A stretch of 6,761 bases of DNA from an uncultured Ruminococcus sp. (lineage in GTDB: Bacteria; Bacillota; Clostridia; Oscillospirales; Ruminococcaceae), in assembly GCA_905199285.1 (NCBI GenBank), contig CAJKFZ010000143.1, forward strand, positions 1 to 6,761. The letters are read 5' to 3'. Under the pieces are notes generated by a model, which was not told where the DNA came from, ran no database searches, and worked only from the letters and a program-made list of their open reading frames with translations. Below are positions 1-5,937 of this stretch, in pieces; the first letter of the stretch is position 1, and every line of letters starts with the position of its first letter. A program made the position numbers and the translations under genes.

Positions 1-32
1 GCCATCGTTCTGCTGTCCTTTAGGAGAAGGTA

Positions 33-54
33 TTTTACTATGGGGATAGTAAAA
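33..54. repeat. Perfect 9-bp inverted repeat with GGGG loop
   Basis: TTTTACTAT (33-41) and ATAGTAAAA (46-54) are perfect inverted copies separated by GGGG. The stem is A/T-rich, and neither side has a proper U-tract placed like that of an intrinsic terminator. It is better read as a possible operator, or as a stem in the 5' leader of a leftward gene starting near the window edge. Its role is unknown. Confidence 0.5.
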
Positions 55-86
55 AATATATAATGTATTGGGGGGTTTTTACAGTT

Positions 87-115
87 ATTATAGTATCACC
101 TTGGTCTCTGAAAGT
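87..115 (-). promoter_or_regulatory. Possible leftward promoter (-10 TATAAT)
   Basis: The minus strand has a consensus -10 hexamer TATAAT at 92-87. The hexamer 16-17 bp upstream (CTTTCA or ACTTTC, 109-115) is a poor -35 match, so the promoter would need an activator or is fortuitous. It would drive a gene to the left of the window, with the inverted repeat at 33-54 in its leader. In A+T-rich DNA a TATAAT by chance is common, hence the low confidence. Confidence 0.25.
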
Positions 116-126
116 GTTAACAAACA

Positions 127-155
127 TGCACAAATTTTCAATTATTTTTTGTGCA
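127..155 (-). terminator. Weak hairpin after the ABC operon, possible terminator
   Basis: TGCACAAA (127-134) and TTTGTGCA (148-155) form a perfect 8-bp stem around a 13-nt A/T-rich loop, just downstream of the stop codon of the ATPase gene. Read leftward, the stem is followed by a moderately U-rich stretch (TGTTTGTTAA). Only three G:C pairs support the stem, so as a factor-independent terminator it is weak. Its position at the end of the five-gene operon is the main support. Confidence 0.4.
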
Positions 156-165
156 GTTTTACTAT

Positions 166-804
166 TTATTTCATGTCACCCAATTTGCCGTCTTCCATCT
201 GGAAAACTTCATCACAAATTTCCATGTCTTCCGCATAATGGCTTGCCATTAAAATTGTTTTTCCATCGCCTTTCAATTTTAAAAGAAGTTCTTTTACGTC
301 TTCTATTCCTTTTTTATCAAGCCCATTCATAGGCTCGTCCAAAATTATCAGGTTCGGATTTTCCATAATCGCCTGCGCAATTCCCAGACGCTGTCTCATT
401 CCAAGCGAAAACTTTCCGACTTTCTTATTGCTATCAGGATCTAATCCAACCATTCGGATAGATTCCTTAATATCTTCCTTTGAAATCTTATTATTTATAT
501 TTGCTAAATAAAGCAGATTTTGATATGCATTATATTGGGAGAGAAATCCCGGAGTTTCAATAATCAATCCAAGACTATCAGGGAAATCCCTGTCAACTCC
601 GATTATTTTCCCTGCAACAGTCACTTTTCCCGAAGACGGCTTGATAAATCCGGCAATTATTTTGAAAAGCACCGTCTTTCCTGCACCGTTTTTTCCTACT
701 ATTCCATAAATATGACCGGTTTCCAGATTCATATTAACATCATCCAATACTTTTTCCTGTTTAAAGTACTTAGTAACATTCTCAACTTTAACAATTTCAC
801 TCAT
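166..804 (-). CDS. ABC transporter ATP-binding protein, BcrA/lantibiotic-immunity type
   Basis: This 212-residue cytoplasmic ATPase should power the membrane subunits encoded just upstream. It has the complete nucleotide-binding domain: Walker A GKNGAGKT at 37-44, a Q-loop region IIETPGF at 81-87 with Glu where many ABC proteins have Gln, signature SLGMRQR at 133-139, Walker B LIILDEP at 152-158, D-loop GLD at 161-163, and switch His at 189 in ASHY. The Glu Q-loop and SLGMRQR signature are typical of the BcrA subfamily (bacitracin resistance, LanF immunity proteins). It is shorter than BcrA (about 300 residues) and lacks the C-terminal extension, ending soon after the H-loop. The start is firm: AAGGAGG lies 8 nt before the ATG. 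It is the last gene of the operon, 21 bp after the third membrane protein. The substrate is unknown; a peptide antibiotic is inferred from family and context. Confidence 0.93.
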   Translation of the reverse strand: MSEIVKVENVTKYFKQEKVLDDVNMNLETGHIYGIVGKNGAGKTVLFKIIAGFIKPSSGKVTVAGKIIGVDRDFPDSLGLIIETPGFLSQYNAYQNLLYLANINNKISKEDIKESIRMVGLDPDSNKKVGKFSLGMRQRLGIAQAIMENPNLIILDEPMNGLDKKGIEDVKELLLKLKGDGKTILMASHYAEDMEICDEVFQMEDGKLGDMK

Positions 805-825
805 TCTATCAACCTCCTTAAACTA

Positions 826-1503
826 TCACAGCAATTCAAGTTTATCCTTTTTCCACAACCGGATAACAGAAAAATAGCACAGCCAGCACACAATAAATTC
901 TATTCCCGGCACTATAACCTGAAACCACTTATTATCCATAAGCGCCATTCTCCGATACATGCCAAACGTCAGTACAATCTGTCTGTACTGCACAGATATG
1001 ATATATGTCACACCCTCTATCAGTATCAAAATGCAGGGCGTAATACTCTTGTTTAATATCCGGTCAGCGGCTGCTATAATACTGAAATACATGGCTAAAT
1101 GCATGTAAAAAATTATCATTATCTCTACAGCATGACTGCTGCTGTTGTCGGTTACAACCCCTATCACATACCATACAATACAGCTTATGAGATAATACAA
1201 AAACATTGTTATATGCAATCTAAAAAAGTACTGTTTCCACCATGACTTAAAATCCCGATACCTGTATAATGAAAAGAGAAGTGTTTTCCTATTGTCAACA
1301 AGCATCTTATTCAGGATAAGAAAATATACCGCAAACAAAAACAGCCACTTTCCAAGTCCCAGGATATCAATAATGTCACTCTCCGTCTCAATTCCACCAA
1401 GAACCGATGTTATCACTCCGTCATATTTATCCGACCACATCCATGTAAACAATGCAAAGGCTGCCATAAAGATAATATTTGACAGTTTCTTATTCACATT
1501 CAT
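826..1503 (-). CDS. Multi-spanning membrane protein, probable ABC transporter subunit
   Basis: This 225-residue hydrophobic protein has about six predicted membrane segments (roughly 8-24, 53-69, 97-118, 126-146, 153-170, 195-215). I recognise no named family, but its position between a permease-like gene and the ATPase, and its size, fit an ABC-2/LanEG-type membrane subunit. Between the second and third segments is a basic, aromatic loop (LYRYRDFKSWWKQ, 79-91) whose R..W pattern echoes loops in the two upstream membrane proteins. The chosen ATG at 1503 is preceded by GAGGTGAGG with a 6-nt spacer. A further in-frame ATG 13 codons upstream lies inside the previous gene and has no comparable site. 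The start falls one base after the TAA of the upstream gene (TAATATG), so translation is probably coupled. Function as a transporter partner is inference. Confidence 0.8.
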   Translation of the reverse strand: MNVNKKLSNIIFMAAFALFTWMWSDKYDGVITSVLGGIETESDIIDILGLGKWLFLFAVYFLILNKMLVDNRKTLLFSLYRYRDFKSWWKQYFFRLHITMFLYYLISCIVWYVIGVVTDNSSSHAVEIMIIFYMHLAMYFSIIAAADRILNKSITPCILILIEGVTYIISVQYRQIVLTFGMYRRMALMDNKWFQVIVPGIEFIVCWLCYFSVIRLWKKDKLELL

Positions 1504-1504
1504 A

Positions 1505-2362
1505 TTATTCCTCACCTCTTGATATCTCTTTAAAATCCACATATTTCACTATTCTGCCGGATATGAATATCAAAATTACAATAAGCAGTGCAAACAATAC
1601 ATACGACTGTGGCAGAGTTGCATCCAGCTCGCTCCCGATCAATAGAACCGGAACCGAACGTGCAAGAAGAGAATATTTTATGATAACCATATATCCTTCC
1701 TTCATAAGCTCATATCCCAGAAAGTGAAACAGAAACGCTGCCACTGCTCCAACTATCTGATTTGTAAATAGATTAAATACATACAGCACCAGTGCAAGAA
1801 CTATTCCGTACAACAGACACAATGACCACGTTATAATAAATGCACTGAATACCGATTCCTGTCTCATAAACTGCGGATAAGGGAAATATACCTCCAGCGC
1901 ATTTACCTTGTTCCCACCGGAACTGAGCTTTATTATTGCCGGGCTCCATATATTTGCAAAATATCCGTTAAACACACTTATAACAATACTTGAAACCGCA
2001 GTAATCGCATAATAAAAAATCCCCTGCACCATAATATACAGGATCATGGCATAATTCCACGTCGTTCTCTGTGTCCTGTACATCAGAAAAGTAGAATTAC
2101 TGTTCACAAACGGTGCTTCCGAAATAACCAGCAGCCAGCCAAGCACCAGAAACATCACAGTATTATAATTATTTCCCGCAATAATAAACGGCTCAAGCAC
2201 ATTTACTGACAATCCGATTTCATTGGAATACAGCAGATATCCGGCTGATTGCTTTAAGATCATTACAATTCCAACCAGATATCCAAGCAGAACTCTCTTG
2301 GAGTGTATTTCTATTTTAAATTCATACAAACACAGTTTTATTATCGATTTTAATTTACTCAT
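1505..2362 (-). CDS. Multi-spanning membrane protein, probable ABC-2 type permease
   Basis: This 285-residue integral membrane protein has about six hydrophobic segments (near 24-38, 66-82, 105-131, 171-197, 202-219, 254-270). A Lys-rich N-terminus before the first segment is likely cytoplasmic, followed by a cytoplasmic-type loop LMYRTQRTTWN (93-103). A polar stretch at about 132-170 containing WSPAIIKLSSGG probably lies outside. This layout suits an ABC-2 type permease, although no diagnostic motif names the family. The start at 2362 is chosen because AGAGGAG lies 8 nt upstream; the longer frame, 13 codons further out, starts inside the preceding gene without such a site. The ATG overlaps the end of the upstream gene by 8 bp (ATGAGTAA), a classic translational coupling arrangement. 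It probably pairs with one or both neighbouring membrane proteins and the BcrA-type ATPase. Confidence 0.82.
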   Translation of the reverse strand: MSKLKSIIKLCLYEFKIEIHSKRVLLGYLVGIVMILKQSAGYLLYSNEIGLSVNVLEPFIIAGNNYNTVMFLVLGWLLVISEAPFVNSNSTFLMYRTQRTTWNYAMILYIMVQGIFYYAITAVSSIVISVFNGYFANIWSPAIIKLSSGGNKVNALEVYFPYPQFMRQESVFSAFIITWSLCLLYGIVLALVLYVFNLFTNQIVGAVAAFLFHFLGYELMKEGYMVIIKYSLLARSVPVLLIGSELDATLPQSYVLFALLIVILIFISGRIVKYVDFKEISRGEE

Positions 2363-3101
2363 TGTAGATTCTCCTCTTAAGTCCCGTCCATATAAATACA
2401 AGTGATATCAATATATACATTATCTCCATGACTCCGGACAGAAAATATGAGCCAAGGTCATCTCCCCTGACCATATAAATAGGATTCAAAACCGGTATCT
2501 TATAAAGTAAAATCCACATAACCTCATACAGTATAAACGGTGCAATCAAAGAAACATATCTGTTACAGAACCAGACCGAAAATCCTAACCCTGCCAATGC
2601 CCACATGGCTCCAAATAAAAATCCAAGAATCACTTTACCTGTCAGCAGGTATATATCTCCATAGTGTTCTATCAAATACTGTATATGGGTTCCGGCAAAA
2701 AGACCATTTTGTGGCATTCCATGCGTACCGAATATATATCCTATTATGCACACCATCATAATAGGCAATGCAATTACAACTCCCCCTGATACTGCAACCG
2801 CTATGATTCTGTTAATTCCGTAACGCTTCCAGCTCATTCTAGAGGTTATCATTTTCAGATATCCGCTATGGTACTCCTCGCAAAACACTACCGAATAGCC
2901 CAGCGCCGGAAAAATAGCAGCAAATGGTGTAAACCCTGATAGTGCCATTGCCACACTGATTATCTCATATGTACTTACACTTCCATCCAGATTCGTATTA
3001 GCTCTGATTGCATGAATAAAAAGCCCGGATAAAAAAATAATCGCAACCCAAAAGCCTTTTGTCCGAAAAGCTCTTATCATGTCCTGTTTCAACATCGTCA
3101 T
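2355..3101 (-). CDS. ABC-2 type transporter permease (BcrB/LanE/G-like)
   Basis: This 248-residue permease has about six membrane segments (near 16-32, 48-74, 99-125, 152-178, 182-202, 224-240). After the second segment comes the sequence EEYHSGYLKMITSRMSWKRY (75-94), which matches the loop typical of ABC-2 permeases: an acidic residue, a short glycine-containing turn, then an R/S-rich stretch leading to a charged 'K/R..I' entry into the third segment. Of the three membrane proteins it looks most like a classical BcrB/LanG permease. The ATG at 3101 follows AAAGGAG by only about 4 nt; the next in-frame ATG at 3095 (MLKQ) has a 10-nt spacer and could be the true start. The gene lies 16 bp after the lipoprotein stop and overlaps the next gene by 8 bp. 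Export or expulsion of a membrane-active compound is inferred. Confidence 0.87.
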   Translation of the reverse strand: MTMLKQDMIRAFRTKGFWVAIIFLSGLFIHAIRANTNLDGSVSTYEIISVAMALSGFTPFAAIFPALGYSVVFCEEYHSGYLKMITSRMSWKRYGINRIIAVAVSGGVVIALPIMMVCIIGYIFGTHGMPQNGLFAGTHIQYLIEHYGDIYLLTGKVILGFLFGAMWALAGLGFSVWFCNRYVSLIAPFILYEVMWILLYKIPVLNPIYMVRGDDLGSYFLSGVMEIMYILISLVFIWTGLKRRIYNE

Positions 3102-3117
3102 TTTTCTCCTTTATAAC

Positions 3118-4284
3118 TCAATTCATCTGCTCAATTTTACCGTCAATTGCATTTATATAAATATCTGTAGGAATATCATCGTTTACCGCAACAACTCCCA
3201 TTTCTGATTCCGTCAATTGTTCAGCAGGAATATAGAATCTCCAGACCGGAATCAATTCAGCCGTTGTCCAGTCATCTGTCTTAGCCATGTACTCAAGACC
3301 GCATTTTGAAAAAGTAATCTCTTTACTGCATGATAATTGTCCGTTAGATATATACATTTCCAATAACGACAATACTTCCCCCAGCTTTAAGCACTGCTCT
3401 TTTTTATCTGCTTTAACCCCTTTCCATAACAGGTTTGTCGCTTCTATTTTCGCAATACCATCACTTCCTATAAGCGCTTCTCCATAGGAATCAATTATAT
3501 TATCCGAATTCATATCCCTGTCATTGATTGCTAAAGGAATTCCATCTATTGCTGAAACAAACTTAATCTGATAATATCCATTTCCATTGCCATCTGTTGT
3601 ACTTGTCGAACTTAATACAGCAATATCCATTCCTGCTATTTTTCTGATCACATCAGTAAGCTCATTTACCGCCATTTCTTTGGTGTACTCATCCGAAATA
3701 TCAGCATCCCCCGTGATTCCTCCATTCAAATCAATTTTATTGTATTGATTGCTTAAAGTATCATCTATGAAAAAGAATCCTGCATCTGTTATAGTATCGA
3801 ACCTTTTTGTTCCATCATTACCAGAATAATGCATTTGCCGTGTAGACTGCATACCCACCATTTCAGCGTTTTCTTCCCCATCAGTATCAGCTTCCGTACT
3901 CTCAGTATCCGTATTGGTATTCTCTACCATTGCACCGTCAAACAGAAGTTTATTAATCTGCTCCTTATCCAGTGCAGATGGATCTGGTTCAGCCTTTATT
4001 TTCGATACTGTATCTGTACCATAATTAGTTACCTTCGCATTTATCCGAAATGTGCTGTCTCCTTCGCCAAGGTCACAAACACATGTATAGCCATCGCCAT
4101 TTTTCTCTATAAACTGTTCCTTATCTTCAAGACCATTTCTGACTGCTTCCTCAATAGCTTTTTCACTGTCGCTTACCGCATAATTTACTCCATCTTCTGT
4201 CTTTGATTCCGGAACTGCTACACATGAAGTTAACATCAGTGTCATAAGAAGCAGAGTACTAACCCCTGAAATACTTTTTTTCAT
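3118..4284 (-). CDS. Large lipoprotein, first gene of the ABC operon
   Basis: This 388-residue lipoprotein is anchored to the outer face of the membrane. Residues 1-20 are a signal peptide (KK, hydrophobic core) ending in the lipobox LTSC with lipid-accepting Cys21. Residues 121-141 are a Thr/Glu/Asp-rich linker separating an N-terminal part from a larger C-terminal part. At 257-265 DMNSDNIID resembles an EF-hand or dockerin calcium loop, but position 12 is Gly rather than Asp/Glu. The C-terminus has LIPVWRFYIP (344-353) and YINAIDGKI (376-384), which recalls the YycI/PepSY-type ending (a PvWr strand followed by 'y.nA.dGki'); this likeness is my reading and untested. There are five Cys after Cys21, including a CVC pair at 68-70. 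AAAGGAG lies 6 nt before the ATG. Leading an ABC operon, it could be a LanI-like immunity protein, a ligand binder, or an accessory to the sensor kinase. Confidence 0.85.
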   Translation of the reverse strand: MKKSISGVSTLLLMTLMLTSCVAVPESKTEDGVNYAVSDSEKAIEEAVRNGLEDKEQFIEKNGDGYTCVCDLGEGDSTFRINAKVTNYGTDTVSKIKAEPDPSALDKEQINKLLFDGAMVENTNTDTESTEADTDGEENAEMVGMQSTRQMHYSGNDGTKRFDTITDAGFFFIDDTLSNQYNKIDLNGGITGDADISDEYTKEMAVNELTDVIRKIAGMDIAVLSSTSTTDGNGNGYYQIKFVSAIDGIPLAINDRDMNSDNIIDSYGEALIGSDGIAKIEATNLLWKGVKADKKEQCLKLGEVLSLLEMYISNGQLSCSKEITFSKCGLEYMAKTDDWTTAELIPVWRFYIPAEQLTESEMGVVAVNDDIPTDIYINAIDGKIEQMN

Positions 4285-4420
4285 GACTTTCTCCTTTCTA
4301 AAATTAGTTTCAGTATTTCCTAATAAAAATACATAACCTACTTTTCCATAATCCCACTCCTCTCTCTAATTGCCAGACGACATTTCTCATTGACAACTTT
4401 ATTCACCATGGTACGATTTC

Positions 4421-4448
4421 AATTTATCAGACCTAAAAATTATTTCAA
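4421..4448 (-). promoter_or_regulatory. Candidate promoter of the lipoprotein/ABC operon
   Basis: On the minus strand, TTGAAA (4448-4443) and TAAATT (4426-4421) are 16 bp apart, and the -10 is preceded by TGA, giving an extended -10 (TGnTAAATT). Both hexamers match consensus at 4 of 6 positions. Transcription would start near 4414. The nearest ACATGAAC repeat ends 9 bp upstream of the -35, a position suited to an activator. An alternative leftward -35, TTGTCA at 4396-4391, lacks a decent -10. Confidence 0.4.
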
Positions 4449-4457
4449 CCCACCTTT

Positions 4458-4486
4458 ACATGAACAGCTGTTTTACCGACATGAAC
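4458..4486. promoter_or_regulatory. ACATGAAC direct repeats, candidate LytTR regulator site
   Basis: ACATGAAC occurs at 4458-4465 and again at 4479-4486, exactly 21 bp apart, so both copies face the same side of the helix. Paired direct repeats of about 9 bp with a 21-22-bp period are the usual operator form of LytTR regulators such as AgrA and ComE. The repeat sequence itself does not match the published LytTR consensus well. The location between both candidate promoters and next to a LytTR gene makes it a reasonable operator for both transcripts. Confidence 0.45.
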
Positions 4487-4500
4487 GACATAATATTATC

Positions 4501-4529
4501 TTGTTTGACCTTGTTTTCAATGCTAAACT
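4501..4529 (+). promoter_or_regulatory. Candidate promoter of the kinase/regulator genes
   Basis: TTGTTT (4501-4506) and TAAACT (4524-4529) are separated by 17 bp, and TGC just before the -10 makes an extended -10 element. Transcription would start about 40 nt upstream of the kinase ATG. The -35 is weak (3 of 6). A competing choice is TATTAT at 4494-4499 as -10, which would place the second ACATGAAC repeat where the -35 should be, as in activator-dependent promoters. Confidence 0.35.
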
Positions 4530-4575
4530 TATTACATCACCATTTTTTTATACTAAATAAAGGATTTATTGATCT

Positions 4576-5937
4576 ATGCAGACAAATTACATTTTGTGGG
4601 AATACTTCATAAACTTTTTGGAAGTAGTTCTCTTCTATATTTTGATGCAGTCAAAGCTTACTTTTAAAAAAGACTGCGCACATATTCAAACAAAGCAATT
4701 TATATATTTACTTCTTCGATGGCTAATCTTATGTGTCCTGAATATGACTGATTTTTCGTCTACGGTAATACTGGCTATTTCATATGCTATAGAAGTAGGC
4801 TTTGCTCTGATTTTTTATGATGATGCATTTCTCATCCGCTTTTTCTGGGGAAGTATGTATACAGTAATCTGCCTTGTAGCCGATTACATTACATTATTCA
4901 TTCCACAGACATTTTCGCATATTACTTCACCGGATTTATTGATGGGTGGAGCACTCAGAATGCCGTTTTCACTGCTATATATTGCGCTGACAGCCGTACT
5001 TGTTTTCCTGCTTCACTGTATGTCAGACAGGAAAATCCAGTTATCTGTAATTCAGAAGATTTCCTACTTTGCGATTTGCATTTTAGGAATTTTAATTGGT
5101 CATTACATCATGGTGATTACGCTTGAGGCGGAAAAACAATTTCATGATCCCGATTTTACGTCAAAATTAGTGCTCGTAAATCTGGTTTTTCTTATTCTTT
5201 TTCTGTTCTTGCTGTTATATATTTATCAGTTGGGGGATTCAAAAGCAGTCAATACTGCTCTGCTCGAAAAGCAGCGATTACATGAATTGGAAGAAATGGA
5301 ATATAAAACCCTTATCAATACTACAGAAACATTACGAGAAATGAAGCATGATATCAATATACACCTGGATGTTATACAATCACTTGCAGCAAACGGCAAA
5401 TCAGCTGATCTGCAAACCTATATTAACAACTACCATCATTCACTTGCTCAAACTCATCATTTGCTATCCACCGGAAATACGGCAATTGACTGTATTCTTT
5501 CCAATAAACTTGATGCTGCGCAGAAACTGGATATACAGACAGAGTTTTCAGTTCTTTTGCCATCAAATTTCAGCATGGATCCACTGGCGCTTTCCTCTTT
5601 AATCGGAAACATGTGGAATAATGCTCTGGAAGCATGCCAGCGATTGCAAAATACCCAACCTGATACAACTCCATTTATTCATTTTTTTATCAAGCCTTTC
5701 CAACATATGACATTGATTCATATGGAAAATAATTATGACTCTCTCATACAACAGAATGGTTATTTTCTTTCATTAAAAAAAGACGACTCACACGGTATAG
5801 GAATTAAAAGAATGGAAGATATCGTTGATGAGGCAGGTGGCATTTTTCAGATTAGCACAGAAGATCATATATTTACTGTTCATATCATGATTCCGTTAAA
5901 GGAGGACGAAAATGAAGCTAACAATTTCAATTCTTGA
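4576..5937 (+). CDS. AgrC-like GHKL sensor histidine kinase
   Basis: This 453-residue membrane histidine kinase should phosphorylate the LytTR regulator encoded immediately after it. The N-terminal half is a sensor of about six or seven membrane segments (near 8-24, 41-56, 62-80, 88-109, 129-147, 162-182, 196-218) without a large extracellular domain. Residues 225-255 form a charged linker helix, then the phosphoacceptor motif REMKHDINIHL has His258. The ATPase domain shows an N-box GNMWNNALEA at 344-353 (Asn where LLDNA-type kinases have Asp) and a glycine box HGIGIKRM at 406-413. This is the HPK10/AgrC arrangement usual for peptide sensors. The ATG is the first possible one in frame (a stop lies two codons upstream), but the AAAGGA site is distant, about 11 nt, suggesting modest translation. 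The signal is unknown; no AgrB or AgrD gene is adjacent. Confidence 0.92.
   Translation: MQTNYILWEYFINFLEVVLFYILMQSKLTFKKDCAHIQTKQFIYLLLRWLILCVLNMTDFSSTVILAISYAIEVGFALIFYDDAFLIRFFWGSMYTVICLVADYITLFIPQTFSHITSPDLLMGGALRMPFSLLYIALTAVLVFLLHCMSDRKIQLSVIQKISYFAICILGILIGHYIMVITLEAEKQFHDPDFTSKLVLVNLVFLILFLFLLLYIYQLGDSKAVNTALLEKQRLHELEEMEYKTLINTTETLREMKHDINIHLDVIQSLAANGKSADLQTYINNYHHSLAQTHHLLSTGNTAIDCILSNKLDAAQKLDIQTEFSVLLPSNFSMDPLALSSLIGNMWNNALEACQRLQNTQPDTTPFIHFFIKPFQHMTLIHMENNYDSLIQQNGYFLSLKKDDSHGIGIKRMEDIVDEAGGIFQISTEDHIFTVHIMIPLKEDENEANNFNS
5898..5905 (+). promoter_or_regulatory. Strong ribosome binding site inside the kinase gene
   Basis: AAAGGAGG lies 6 nt before the response-regulator ATG at 5912, within the last codons of the kinase gene. 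It fixes the regulator start and is much stronger than the site before the kinase, so the regulator is likely made in excess over the kinase. Confidence 0.85.

Larger units (their letters stand above)
1..165. other. Left-edge intergenic region, no confident gene
   Basis: No convincing gene is visible between the window edge and the end of the ABC ATPase gene. Two weak readings exist for the first bases. On the minus strand an ATG at 5-3 is preceded by AAAGGA about 10 nt upstream, and a TATAAT lies further upstream at 92-87, so a leftward gene could begin here. On the plus strand a frame open from base 1 to a TAA at 61-63 would give a 20-residue tail containing LLSFRRRYF, which could be the end of a membrane protein. 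Neither can be settled from so few bases. The stretch also holds a perfect inverted repeat at 33-54, a G6T5 tract at 70-80, and a terminator-like hairpin at 127-155. Confidence 0.5.
4285..4575. promoter_or_regulatory. Divergent control region between operon and two-component genes
   Basis: This 291-bp A/T-rich region separates the leftward lipoprotein/ABC operon from the rightward kinase/regulator pair. It contains candidate promoters facing both ways, a pair of 8-bp direct repeats between them, a 10-bp palindrome AACAGCTGTT (4463-4472) overlapping the first repeat, and a second palindrome ATAATATTAT (4490-4499). The leftward leader would be about 130 nt long. It contains an 8-bp palindrome ACCATGGT (4405-4412) and a small A/T stem GTATTT/AAATAC (4313-4318 with 4327-4332) ahead of the lipoprotein ribosome binding site. 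No riboswitch or small RNA is recognisable. Confidence 0.7.

Noticed and set aside
37..63. Tiny plus-strand frame MGIVKNI after AGGAGAAGG
   Set aside because: Seven codons after a fairly good site, but too short to support; the ATG lies inside the inverted repeat.
63..332. Plus-strand 89-codon frame starting MYWGVF
   Set aside because: Most of it lies antisense to the end of the well-supported ABC ATPase gene and it has no ribosome binding site or recognisable domain.
520..1056. Plus-strand 178-codon frame across the ATPase and the third membrane protein
   Set aside because: It spans two minus-strand genes and the gap between them, shows no family motif and has no credible start signal.
3829..4206. 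Plus-strand 125-codon frame antisense to the lipoprotein
   Set aside because: It is the complement of a clear lipoprotein with signal peptide and ribosome binding site; its Cys/Ile/Phe-rich composition is what an antisense shadow gives.
4460..4612. Plus-strand frame of 50 codons (MNSCFTDMNDIIL...) just before the kinase, of AgrD-like size
   Set aside because: It has no ribosome binding site (CCCACCTTTAC precedes the ATG), overlaps the kinase start, and lacks the amphipathic helix plus charged tail expected of AgrD; the direct repeats within it are better explained as an operator.
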